Origin: Onchidella celtica
Taxonomy: Eukaryota > Mollusca > Gastropoda > Systellommatophora > Onchidiidae
Assembly (NCBI GenBank): GCA_963931925.1
Contig: OZ007571.1
Location: 36,064,233 to 36,128,232, forward strand
Direction of reading: 5' to 3'
DNA: 64,000 bases
Shown here one piece after another: positions 25,592-35,622 of the stretch. The notes beneath the pieces are model-generated. The model searched no databases. It was not told the DNA's origin and was given only the letters and a program-made list of their open reading frames with translations. Each line of letters opens with the position of its first letter. The first letter of the stretch is position 1. Made by a program: the position numbers and the translations under genes.

Positions 25592-25733
25592 TTACACCAG
25601 CATATTTATAAACGGAATACTTTTAACCAAATCACTCAAAAAACCTTCACCGTTATAAACTTGTCCTTCTCGTTTTAAATACAATCCATCTCCTTTAAAC
25701 TCCCCATTACCGCTTCCTTTTACAGTTCCTAAA
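25592..25733 (-). pseudogene. Truncated 3' end of the 126-aa gene, left arm
   Basis: Mirror of the last 47 codons of the gene at 26043-26423, covering the last GDGLYL repeat and the C-terminal segment ending NMLV. It is cut exactly where the left arm stops at 25733, so the left copy has no start. This shows that the right side is the original orientation and the left arm is the added copy. Confidence 0.8.
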
Positions 25734-25786
25734 GCAAAGCTGAACTTCGCGTTACGTTCAACTTCGCGTTACGTTCAGCTTTGCTT
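25732..25786. repeat. Hairpin at the inner arm junction
   Basis: A perfect 14-bp stem (AAGCAAAGCTGAAC at 25732-25745, complement at 25773-25786) around a 27-base loop. The region also contains a direct repeat, TTCGCGTTACGTTCA, two times. It begins within two bases of the point where arm identity ends. Confidence 0.8.
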
Positions 25787-25828
25787 ATCGACTCCGTCGA
25801 AGTTGACGTTAAAATTTATTTCTTGAAA

Positions 25829-26008
25829 ATGGCATATGAAAAAGTTCAATTAAATATTTCTGATAATCAGAAAGAAAAAATTCAAAGAGCTATGAAAGAG
25901 AATCTTCCTGTTACTATTAGAATTACTGCAGAACCGGGAAATGATGTTTTAGCATTAACACAAAGACAAATAACTAAATTGAAAAAATCATTTAATCAAA
26001 TGAGCTGA
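25829..26008 (+). CDS. 59-aa small protein in the unique centre
   Basis: Starts MAYEKVQLNISDNQKEKI and contains PVTIRIT and LALTQRQITKLKK. The start is the ATG at 25829, preceded by AAA. It is a short soluble-looking protein with a beta-like stretch followed by a basic helix, 34 bp upstream of the 126-aa gene on the same strand. I cannot name the family. Its tight spacing with the next genes suggests a late-gene cluster taken from the parental virus-like element. Confidence 0.55.
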   Translation: MAYEKVQLNISDNQKEKIQRAMKENLPVTIRITAEPGNDVLALTQRQITKLKKSFNQMS

Positions 26009-26042
26009 TATTACTCTAAGTAGAAAACAAATAAAATATAAC

Positions 26043-26423
26043 ATGAAAATTGAAGGAGGGTTTCTGGCTGCTCTTGCTAGAATGGCACTCCCATTGTTAT
26101 CTAAAGTTGTTCCATCAGTAGCAAAAGCCATAGGAATAGGCGGGCTTACGGGTTTAGCAAGTAGTGGTGTTCAAAAATTATTGGGAGACGGTCATAGACC
26201 TTCCTATGGAGTTGGAGACGGATTGTATTTACAAAAAGGTGGATGTCTCTGTCAAATTGAAACTGATGGAAAAGGTTTATATTTAGGAACTGTAAAAGGA
26301 AGCGGTAATGGGGAGTTTAAAGGAGATGGATTGTATTTAAAACGAGAAGGACAAGTTTATAACGGTGAAGGTTTTTTGAGTGATTTGGTTAAAAGTATTC
26401 CGTTTATAAATATGCTGGTGTAA
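26043..26423 (+). CDS. 126-aa Gly-rich hydrophobic minor-capsid-like protein
   Basis: It opens with MKIEGGFLAALARMALPLL and continues with a Val/Ala/Gly-rich hydrophobic helix up to about residue 45. Three G(D/K)GLYL repeats follow (about residues 59, 77 and 95), then a C-terminal segment ending SIPFINMLV. A GGFL start followed by an amphipathic helix recalls the short membrane-active or core minor proteins of adenovirus-like and Polinton-type viruses; this is an inference from style. It spans the centre/right-arm boundary at 26282, so it is the only full-length copy in the element. Confidence 0.6.
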   Translation: MKIEGGFLAALARMALPLLSKVVPSVAKAIGIGGLTGLASSGVQKLLGDGHRPSYGVGDGLYLQKGGCLCQIETDGKGLYLGTVKGSGNGEFKGDGLYLKREGQVYNGEGFLSDLVKSIPFINMLV

Positions 26424-26486
26424 CCAAGGTCAGAGACCGTGTTGGTGTAACCAAGAATTGTTTTGGTCAAAAAATTTATTATAAAA

Positions 26487-27008
26487 ATGGAAGCTTCAGG
26501 TTACAGAATGACAAAAATTCTTGATATTCAAAAGTCTTTTGAAAGAACTAAAGAAAACAAAAGAATAACAGTTAAGAAATATTCAAAAGCTTTAAATATA
26601 ATTGACGGAACTGATGTAACTTTAAAAACTATAGCCATTGGAATGGGAACAACAGGAGTAATACTTTTATCTACAGTGGTTAACATTCCTGTGGCTATTA
26701 TTATAGAAGGTCTTTCAATAAGTACAAGTTTATTAAGTATAGTTTTAAGATACATAAATAAAAAATTACAACATAAAGCTGATAAACATCAGAAAATCTT
26801 ATTTTTATTGGAATCAAAACTTAATACAATTCAAACTTATATTTCTAATACTCTTGAAGATGGAAAAATTTCAGATGAAGAATTCAAACTTATTTTAGAT
26901 GAAGAAAAAAAATTTAGAGAAATGAAAAATGCAATAAAAAATAAGAAAGTAAGTGATCCTGAATTAAATATAGATGATCCATTGAAAAAAATAAAAAAAC
27001 TGGTTTGA
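26487..27008 (+). CDS. 173-aa protein with two hydrophobic helices and coiled coil
   Basis: The N-terminus has the charged stretch YRMTKILDIQKSFERTKEN. Two adjacent hydrophobic segments follow (about residues 45-65 and 67-85, including GMGTTGVILLSTVVNIPVAI and LSISTSLLSIVL) and then a long charged helix with ISDEEFKLILDEEKKF. This is the layout of a two-pass membrane protein with a cytoplasmic coiled coil. It is intact in both arms. It lies 63 bp after the 126-aa gene and 16 bp before the next gene. I recognise the general type from invertebrate Polinton-like insertions but know no function. Confidence 0.65.
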   Translation: MEASGYRMTKILDIQKSFERTKENKRITVKKYSKALNIIDGTDVTLKTIAIGMGTTGVILLSTVVNIPVAIIIEGLSISTSLLSIVLRYINKKLQHKADKHQKILFLLESKLNTIQTYISNTLEDGKISDEEFKLILDEEKKFREMKNAIKNKKVSDPELNIDDPLKKIKKLV

Positions 27009-27024
27009 TTTTTATTCCATTAAA

Positions 27025-27889
27025 ATGTCTTTTTTAAAAATTGAAGATCCTTCAAAACGTGAAGCTATTGTTAATGAATTTTTACAAACCAAAAAAAAAA
27101 TTCAATTAAGTAACTTAAGCAAAAGAGTAGGAGATATTGAAATGAAAAGAGAATTTTCCAAAGTATTTGCTCCTATCACAGAAAGTACACAAAAAGCAAC
27201 AGAAGAAACTAAGAAAGAAATACAAAAAATTCCACTTGCTATAGAACAAGGTCAACAATTGAAAATGCCTGCATTACAAGCAATTGCCTCTTCTCCAATA
27301 CAACAAATTGGTCCGACAGCAGCAACTTATTTAAAGAAATACTTAGGTACAACTAATGCGGATAAAACTTTTGGAATTTATTCTGTAGATGATAAATTTT
27401 ATATTGGAAATAAAGAAATAAAAGTTGATGATGATGATATTATTATTGGAGAAGATAAATATGAAGGAACACCTGGTTTGTAGGAATTATTAACCAATAG
27501 AGATCCTCAAAATTTTTTAGATGAAGACAGAAATAATTATGCACGTATTTTATTTTCTACTAATGCCATAAAACAAAATAATGATCCCAATAATCCAAGA
27601 CCTAAATCTAGTGGAGGACAGAAATACATGAATATCGTAAAACCGATTTGGGAAAATAAACAATTTTATGATGATCATGATCAAAGAAGTTTTAACTTAT
27701 TCCGGAACAGGATTTCTTTCTTCAGGTCCTAATGCTTTAATACAGAGATTATCATTATTAACAGCTAGTAAAGAAGCAGGAAATACAGGTGTTGTAAATG
27801 AAATTGTAAGTATTATAGATGAATTATACAGACAAAAAAGTATTAACACTAATGAGTATAAAAAATTACAGTTAAAAATTGCTATATAA
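27025..27889 (+). pseudogene. GTPGL-family gene, broken by TAG and a frameshift
   Basis: The 152-codon N-terminal part (MSFLKIEDPSKREAIVNEF, a long helical region, then FGIYSVDDKFYIGNKEI and YEGTPGL) ends at TAG at 27481-27483. The same frame stays open beyond it (TNRDPQNFLDEDRNNYARI, PRPKSSGGQKYMNI) to about 27690. The C-terminal part (SGTGFLSSGPNALIQRL, NEIVSIIDELYRQKSI) lies in a frame shifted by one, ending at 27889. Full length would be close to 290 residues. It resembles a family of uncharacterised proteins repeatedly found in invertebrate genomes within virus-like elements. Both breaks occur in both arms. Confidence 0.75.
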
Positions 27890-27890
27890 A

Positions 27891-28208
27891 ATGTTGGTAA
27901 TAAATAAAAACAACAAAAGAAAATATGTTTATGGAGGATATAGTAATAAATATTATGGATCAGGTTTTTTTGATTCGATAATTTCAGCTGTTACTAGCAA
28001 AGTTGCAAAAGAAGTTGTATCAAATGTTGCAAAGAAAACAGCAACTGACTTAGGACAAAAAGCTGTTAATAAATTTATAGTTGATAAAGTTTTTAAACCA
28101 AAAAAAGTAAATAGTTCAAATGTATCTTCGAACACGAACGGAGTTCTATCTCCGAACTCAAAACAAATATTAAATAATTTAATAGGAAGTGGAATTAAAT
28201 ACATTTAA
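27891..28208 (+). CDS. 105-aa small protein, right-arm copy
   Basis: The start is the ATG at 27891, one base after the stop of the preceding broken gene. It has a basic N-terminus (INKNNKRKYVYGGY), then GSGFFDSI, an amphipathic helix (about residues 30-65) and the C-terminal end NNLIGSGIKYI. It is identical to the left-arm copy as far as I can see. The last 250 bp of the element after it are non-coding. A small minor virion-type protein is an inference; no catalytic motif is present. Confidence 0.6.
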   Translation: MLVINKNNKRKYVYGGYSNKYYGSGFFDSIISAVTSKVAKEVVSNVAKKTATDLGQKAVNKFIVDKVFKPKKVNSSNVSSNTNGVLSPNSKQILNNLIGSGIKYI

Positions 28209-28458
28209 AACTTGAATTTTCTGAGATTCTCAAACTCGGGGGTTTATTTTTTTGAAAAAGCTTATGTGTTTTAAAAGGGACATTGCTGGTTCTCAAACTG
28301 TGGGATAGGGGGTAAAATTTTAAAAGGTGAGTCCATGGTGTCCATAAAATAGCAATTTTATGTATTAATAGGGGTTGAATTTTGTAATATATGTTTTTAA
28401 TGTTGTGATTTTTAAAAATTTTTAAAGATGGCTCCAAGACATCCATTCCTACAGTACT

Positions 28459-28464
28459 CACGAT
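28459..28464. repeat. 6-bp target duplication, right (palindromic element)
   Basis: Second CACGAT, immediately after the terminal ACT of the element. Confidence 0.85.
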
Positions 28465-30139
28465 TGTATAACGACCAGTAAGCTGTCTAGCGTGCCAGTT
28501 GCTGCGAACATTCTCGCAATCTTACCCATACCTTTATATTTTATGGATTACTGACGCCCGTTACAATGTACTTTAGATTTGATGACCATCTCTCTTATGT
28601 AACTGATCAAGAATTTTAGAACTGACACACTAAGCTGGGATTAGAACAGGACATGATTTGCAAAAGGAATTTTTAACCCACTGGCTTTTGTTCTAATGCA
28701 ATGTTTATTCTTTTCATGACGTTCCAGATTTCCATGGAACGGATTTACCAGAGTTCAGTAAATTTAGAATAAATACACGTGCATCTCGTACGATACGGTT
28801 GCTTTGTACATGGCCTGTGATTGAGTCTTAATTTTCCCCAGCCGGTGTTTGACATAATCTTACACATGTCATGTAGTAATCTAAGCCTAAGGATTATGAT
28901 CCGAGCGTCGAAGCAACAAAGTAGGCTATAATGGTTCCTTTAATCGATATATTATTGTTTGTCTGCCACATGAGCATTAGTTTGCATTATCAGAACTTAA
29001 AAAAAAAGAAGTTACACTCTATATGAGACATAATACTAAGATATTCGGTGAAACTGCAGTTGCAATGATAAGAAAAAAAAGTAAATTACATAAGTAACGT
29101 TTTGAAGCAAGTATTTCGTTTCGTTGCAACAACGAAAGGTGATTAGTTACCAAATCAATAGATCAGGCAACCACAAGCAGTTAGCCTATACTCGCGCCTG
29201 GACACAGTGGGGATTAAGATCCTTACGTTTGAGTTACAACAATTAGGCCTACATATAGCCCAAAAAGTGTATCTTAAGTCTCTGCCACCTTTCTCGACTG
29301 AACTAACGCAATGGCAATGAAGAAACGATAAATAAAATACGAGCGCTACTTCCATATACAAAAGCGGTAGTTCCACGTGTAATTGGGTATTATTTATAGA
29401 TGACCACAACTTGCATTCTAAACCGAAAGTCGTTATTGTGGGGATGTAAATGGTTAATCGTTTACTGTAACATGTATTGAAACTTCCTTTGGCTCTATTA
29501 CCGTATTTTTGGGTGTGATGGGGATCCTGAGGTCTTTGTAGATTTCTTGAAAACTATTAATTTATTATTTAATCAGTTAATTGTTTACCTATAAGACTAA
29601 TACCCGAGACACAGAATACCGAGATGGACCATTCATCACTAGTTGTCCACAACTTGCGCGCGTATAAACACGCCGAGTACTACTCACAGAGCTCTGTAGT
29701 ACAAGACTTTTTCGTTTAATTAGGAAGGGATGTGGTGCGAATTGTTGCACTGTTGACATGGATGATACGCGCGCTTGTCAACGGACGGAATTTGGCCAGT
29801 TGACCCGTCTCGGTATCCTATGTCTCGGCGAATACGTCAAATGTTTACGCTCGCTTACACATAAACGACAACAGGCGGAATTTCCCTAAACTGTTCTCCG
29901 AGGGCCGACAGCCTCACATGGGTGCAAAGGCCAGTGTTTATTTATCTAGATCTACAACCTCCCTTCATTTGTAGCAAAATCTCCCTTCGACGCGGATAGT
30001 GATGGCCACAACTGTTTCTCTTTGACAAAGTGATTCAGAAAAAATGAAACGGAAAATTGATGTATGCTCGAACATGAAGTTTCCAACCTTCTTCATTACA
30101 AGCATGAAATCAACTGCATTGATAGCACAACAACAACAA

Positions 30140-30219
30140 TAACTACTACTACTACTGCTACTACTACTAGTACTACTGCTGCTGCTACTACTACTACTAC
30201 TAATACATTGTTGTGTACC

Positions 30220-30251
<32 letters not shown>

Positions 30252-30258
30252 TACTAGG

Positions 30259-30318
<60 letters not shown>

Positions 30319-30325
30319 GGCTACA

Positions 30326-30365
<40 letters not shown>

Positions 30366-30367
30366 GG

Positions 30368-30412
<45 letters not shown>

Positions 30413-30430
30413 ATAATAATAATAATAATA
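30140..30430. repeat. (ACT)n/(CTA)n microsatellite, ~290 bp
   Basis: Long ACT/CTA trinucleotide tract. It is interrupted three times by ACCACCACTACTAGGCTAC-type units, so it is a compound, partly amplified block, and it ends in (AAT)n. Confidence 0.9.
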
Positions 30431-30756
30431 TCTGTCGAATCTAAGACAGTCCAAGTTTCATAATTTTTCTGCAATTCATGTCAGTGAACAATGTCACAGT
30501 AGTTGTTCCTCGTGATAGTATAGGCTACTAATGTTTATCTTTCAGTCCCTTTCCACATCGTAACTGAAGGAAGCACCACACAAACATATCGTTGTCAAGA
30601 ATATTAATTTGTACCAGTGTTTACATTAGTCGATATACAGACGGTCAAAATGGTGAAAGAATAACAGATAAAATCATGGAACATGAACAGATAAACAGAT
30701 AATTATTCCAGGCAAGTTGAGGAGACATGACATAATAATACACACATTCTAATTGC

Positions 30757-30920
30757 AACAGATTATAATAATGTGACACACAGACAGGCGACAGATTATA
30801 ATAATGTGACACACAAACAGGCAACAGATTATAATAATGTGACACACAGACAGGCAACAGATTATAGTAATGTGACACACAGACAGGCAACAGATTATAA
30901 TAATATGACACACAGACAGA
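30757..30920. repeat. 33-bp minisatellite, about five copies
   Basis: The unit begins GCAACAGATTATAATAATGT and continues with GACACACAGACAG. Five nearly identical copies sit head to tail with no spacers. The period is divisible by three, which explains the repetitive open frames across it. Confidence 0.9.
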
Positions 30921-30978
30921 AAGCAAACATGCACACTCAGAGCTAACTGGATAGACAGCTAGATAGATATGTACAAGA

Positions 30979-31086
<108 letters not shown>

Positions 31087-31843
31087 TGAATGTAAAAAAA
31101 ATGCCAGTCTATCAGTCATCACCTTGAAGGCAAATCCAAACAAACGCTGCTGTAGTTCCTATGCGACTGGGAATAGCCTTTACTGCACCTTGACCGTTCT
31201 ATCTGCACCTTGTCGGCCAAAAAGTATAAAGTTTACGTATCTAATCTTATCCTCTCCAGTCACTTCCTATTCCATTATTCTTGGATAGCTCCAATGGCTT
31301 GGATCTTCCATTGCTGGCCTAGACAGCACGGTTGCCGAGCAGCAAAGAGTGGTGATAATCCATTCAGCTGAAGATGGCGCTCAAATGCTTGCTTATTAAT
31401 ACATATCTCGTGTGCTGGGCTTAAGTCTATGGGAAGGTTAAGCAAATCCTGGTCACTAGCACAAATCCTTTGCACACGCAGAATTATTGGCACCGGTCCT
31501 TGAGTGGACCGGCCCGTGGCTGGTATTCCAGATCTAATATAATTCATTGTTTGCTTGTCCTTAATTTGAATAGTGTGGAATTGCCAATGACTGTGATCAG
31601 AAGAACGGTTCAAGTTATAGAACGCTGTCTAGGCCTGGTCTTAGGACTTGCATTGTTCACAGACTGACACCTATAACGTAAAATAATCACCATTGTCACC
31701 CGAAAGATCGGCGATATGTATTCTTTGCCACGCGTTTTCAAAATGACTTTGAACCGAACTGGTTCACGTAATTTATTGTCGCTTCCTGTTCATACTATGT
31801 TCTTAAACTGTTGGTTTTTCGGTGGGTCGGTGGTGTGGGGAAA

Positions 31844-31884
<41 letters not shown>

Positions 31885-31917
31885 TGTGTGTATGTGTGTG
31901 TGTGTGGGGGGGGGGTG
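31844..31917. repeat. (GT)n microsatellite with G-run
   Basis: GT dinucleotide tract with two TATG interruptions, ending in a run of ten G. Confidence 0.9.
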
Positions 31918-34171
31918 ATATGACAACCTGAAACAGACCTCGATAAAGTTAAGAAAACAGTGGGAGAGAGAATGTCGACACCTGCCAATTAAGATTGCAT
32001 AGCCTGACAATGTCAAATCGGATCACATGTAAGTAACCCGAGGCATATGGTTGATCGTATCAATTGTCCAGCTCCTGTATGGCCACAGTTCCAGCTGACT
32101 GGGAGCCGGACAATAATTATTTTATGCCCACGGCTGTGTCCTACCAACCATCGGACAAGCCACTTACAAAATCATTTAGATTGGTCAAGTAATTACTTAC
32201 AGAAATGTTGCTAGAATTAAGCTCATGCCGTGGTGTGTGCAAATATGCATGACCAATGATTAAATGGCATGGAGAAACCGCCCGAGAAACACCAGTCCAT
32301 ATAACCTATTCATGCGTGAAAGTGACAACTAATCTGCTGGCATTTTCGATACGATAGGCCCAGGGGTAATCACAGCAAATTTTGAAATCTTAAACTGTTA
32401 TTTGAACATACAATAGTGTCTACGTTCTTTCTGTCGTATCCTCAGCTTTATCAATTTGCCCATGATTGCACCACAATGCAGGCGCATGTTTCATTTTAGT
32501 TTTGACAGCGTGTAACTGTCTACAAACTCCCCATCCATAAAAAAAAACAACAACATCATATATCTGCAGAACATCAATATGGATCCATTATTTGGCCTAA
32601 CGTGTGCGCAGCACTCCAAGGCCGTTGATCATGCCCGTCACAGAAACCACACCAAGGACAAGCTACTGGAACACAAGTTTCGGGCACTACAAACGGACAT
32701 GAACATAAGGTACCGGTAGTTACAAAGTCGATTGGGTCAGAGACCCTTTATATTTCAATTTAGATTCTGCATCTTTTCGTTACCTTTCTGACAAAATCAG
32801 CTATAGACTACAGACTCCCATCAAGCCAATCATCAAGGCAAATAATAGCCAACTGTTCATCTCATCTTCAATTTGCATCACGCTCCAACTCTTTTCGATA
32901 GTGTGTCATTCTGTTAACCCTAAAAGCACAGACAAAAACTTACTCTATTTCCCAATTGGCTCTCTTTCAGTCTTTGCCTAAGTAGATACAATGTAACCTA
33001 TGATGGTCCGTCAAAAATAAATTCTCATGTTTAATATTAAGTATATTGCAAATGATAGTACTTTATCATGGCTCAGAATTTATGCTGAACTTGCACGAGC
33101 CAGGCAAAAAAGTGAGTTTCACCCTGAAGTGCTGACATCTCCAACTTAAGATTGACAACGTGTGCGTCAAAATGGCGATAGCAATCTATAAGCCATAAAA
33201 AAAAAAAGCCACTTAAGTGTGTCAGCTGAAAAGGAGACCAGTCGGAAGACGAGGCAGGTTGTGCTGGTAATGTTATTGAGAGGATAATCATACCGGCATG
33301 TTCATGCAAAAGCGTCACGTTGGATAGAGTGTAGGTGAGTGGAGAACAAACATGGGATAGATTAAGGACAAACAGGTTTTCTCAACAAGGCCTGCATGGT
33401 CACTGGCCCTGTGAGTCTTGACTTTCTATCAGCTTTTTCGGATTTTCGCCACAACTGATTTGAAATTATTTCCTGCTTCAAGGGCTCAGCATGAAATGAA
33501 ATAACTGTGGCTCTTGTAGAATTGCCAACTCGTGATGAAATAATGTGAATATGAATTTGGGTTCGGGGCTGTCCATACATACCTCTGCTCAGAGGGGGGT
33601 GGGACGGGGTGGGAATGGGTTGACTCCAGCTTATGAAATACGAAAATGGGGAGAGGCTGTGGGGGGGGGGGGGTACACACGCGTGTGAATAACAGTAATG
33701 AATTAAAAAATTTGATTTTACTGACTTTTTTTTTTTAATTTCAAAGTTTTAGAACTATAATCAAAATTGAAGGTGGGCAATATATCCCAGGAAACAATCA
33801 AATAATCTGTGCAGTCTGTCGCTTAAAGAAGTTGTAAACAGCAAGACCCTATACAGGAACAGCTAAAATGGAACGTACATACTTTATGAATGGCCCTTTA
33901 TAATGACATTGCAAAGAGCGTGCATTTTTGTTGTTCTTGTTGTTTAACTGGTGTGTCTGCAGCAGCTTTGAAAGAAAAAAAAAACAACAACAGTTTTGAC
34001 ATGGTCTGAAACAGGCGCCAGTTATTTCGTTGGCGAGCATGACCACTGGGCTATAGGGAAATTATGGACAAATTCTATTTATTTGTTGTGTTGCGCATCA
34101 TTGTCTCTCAGATGTACCAAACTGATGACAGACAAATTTGAGATTGAAGAGTTTAAGGCGAGTTTAGATGG

Positions 34172-34176
34172 CATGT
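34172..34176. repeat. 5-bp target duplication, left (LTR element)
   Basis: CATGT, repeated at 43120-43124. Confidence 0.85.
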
Positions 34177-35622
34177 TGTCATGGTTTAAGTACTATAATT
34201 GCCGTGCTGGGTCACGACTTGCAAGGAGTTGATTTTTCACGGTCTCGTTGATTATAACCAGCGTAATTTGTCCTTGAACTGTTCTCGTGAACAGTTTGTT
34301 TTTGAAACACTTTTTCTTAGAGATGGAAAGAAAGTGGGGCGAGATAGAATAAATGGATAAGTTAGGAGTGACAGTGCAATTCTCGACCCCGTGATTTTGA
34401 TGAACACTTAAAGGGAAGAGAAGGGGTGAATAAGGATAGCTAGTTTAAGACGCTTAGTCGCGTTCAGAAATTCGTACATAAAATGTAGAAAGCACGAGGG
34501 TTTAAAGATTTCAGTAATTGTTTTGACATTTTAAATTGACCTTGTCTGTTTTTAGTACAAGGCCGTGACCAACTCCCACGTAGAATATATTAATACTGCG
34601 AGATGAGCTCGCATGGATGCACCAATCAAATCTAGGGATTTGGACGGTAATTTGCAGGTGGCTGCACAGTATAAAAGTGTAGCCATACCTATGTCCATTA
34701 CTCCATACAGAAAACTCCAATCTGTGCAGGCGTCGGCACGATTCTGCCTGAAGAATCCTAAGTCTGTTCGATATCATGTCTAGTCCACTATAGACATTTG
34801 AGATGAAGCCATATGCTTGAATGAGATATGCCCACTGCTATTGTCCACTGTTCCCTGGTTGTTTCTAACACCAGGGACCAAGCGTAAGTGTTTGTCCATT
34901 GATGACTCAACAATGAACGAGGAGCTGAACATAAGTTATCCACTAGGACAGGATTGCCGCATATACTAGGAGTGCTACCCAAGAATGCAAGACAAAAACT
35001 TATATTGACTTGCAACTAGTATGAATGTATAGCATACACATCTGTGAATTGGGATTGATTTGTCTGGATGAGGCTGGGAATTGCCAGCCCATCCTAGAGT
35101 AGATATCTAGACTTAACTACGTCAGTTTATATTGACGAGCTCGATTCATTATAAGCGGTAGGCACAAATAGCTGAGATGACATCGTCGCCAGAGACCATA
35201 TTAGTATATTGATTGATAGATAGTAGGCAGACTATATCTGAGAGATAGATAATTAGTACTTAAATTGTTAGTGAGTCAGAATTATCATAATATTATAGGA
35301 ATCTAGAAAAGACTTCGAGTGACGTATTATTGAATTTAGATTTGATGCTGCTGATGTTGTCTTTACTATATAATAGATCTAGACAAAATTGTTAGGGTAA
35401 TTAATGTAATTAAATTTGTGGCCCTGCAGGTCTGTTTATGAAACTTATTCAGATTGTTCTTAGTGTGTGGCATGGTACGAAAGATTGAATATTAAATACC
35501 TCTCGATTTAAATGCAGTCATAATACCATCATTGAGAAGACCCTCTTCATAACAGCTAGAGGGGACTTTAGTCCAGAACCCTAACACTGGAGGGCACTAT
35601 CACCCAGTCCAGATTCGTAACA
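34177..35622 (+). repeat. 5' LTR, 1446 bp
   Basis: Begins TGTCATGG and ends CGTAACA (TG...CA). It matches the 3' LTR over its whole length with only about four differences visible (an extra base near 34408, C/A near 34440, T/A near 35430). Open frames inside both LTRs are duplicates of each other and are not genes. Confidence 0.95.
34670..34677 (+). promoter_or_regulatory. Likely LTR TATA box
   Basis: TATAAAAG sits about 50 bp downstream of a CCAAT-like motif (ACCAATCAAA, 34619). The same arrangement is repeated in the 3' LTR near 42166. The transcription start would be about 25-30 bp downstream; this is inferred from motif spacing. Confidence 0.6.

Larger units (their letters stand above)
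23558..25733. repeat. Left arm of the 2.18-kb inverted repeat
   Basis: Reverse complement of 26282-28458. It is one base shorter because of a single-base deletion in the broken gene. The visible differences are one mismatch in the terminal six bases, C/T at 23575, one coding change in the 173-aa gene, and the deletion. Identity stops abruptly at 25733, beside a short hairpin. Confidence 0.9.
23558..28458. mobile_element. Non-autonomous Polinton/Maverick-like palindromic element, 4901 bp
   Basis: The element starts AGTAGTGTAGG, ends as the complement of AGTACTGTAGG, and is flanked by the 6-bp duplication CACGAT. Six-base duplications and AG(T) termini are characteristic of Polintons. Almost all of it is two inverted arms (23558-25733 and 26282-28458) around a 548-bp unique centre. 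The arms differ by only three substitutions and one indel that I can see. It is markedly more AT-rich than the flanks and encodes small proteins in tandem, but no DNA polymerase B, integrase, ATPase or protease, so it would depend on another element. The parental gene order, read outward on the right arm, is 59-aa, 126-aa, 173-aa, a broken gene, 105-aa, terminus. Polinton identity rests on termini, duplication and gene style. Confidence 0.8.
26282..28458. repeat. Right arm of the 2.18-kb inverted repeat
   Basis: Partner of 23558-25733. Coordinates mirror about a centre near 26008 (sums 52015, and 52016 outside the single-base indel). It carries the uninterrupted run of genes from the unique centre to the terminus. 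Confidence 0.9.

Noticed and set aside
30757-30920. Regular 33-bp repeats resembling a CRISPR array
   Set aside because: Copies are directly abutting with no unique spacers, in a eukaryotic intergenic region; this is a minisatellite.
30064-30926. Open frames rich in Thr/Leu or repeated SVCHI/YYNLLPVC units
   Set aside because: They are translations of the ACT microsatellite and of the 33-bp minisatellite, whose periods are multiples of three.
31275-31613. 112-codon minus-strand frame
   Set aside because: No motif, no supporting exon structure, and of a length seen elsewhere by chance in this window.
34511-35015. Open frames inside the LTRs (duplicated at 42008-42512)
   Set aside because: Identical frames occur in both LTRs, antisense to the element, without coding features.
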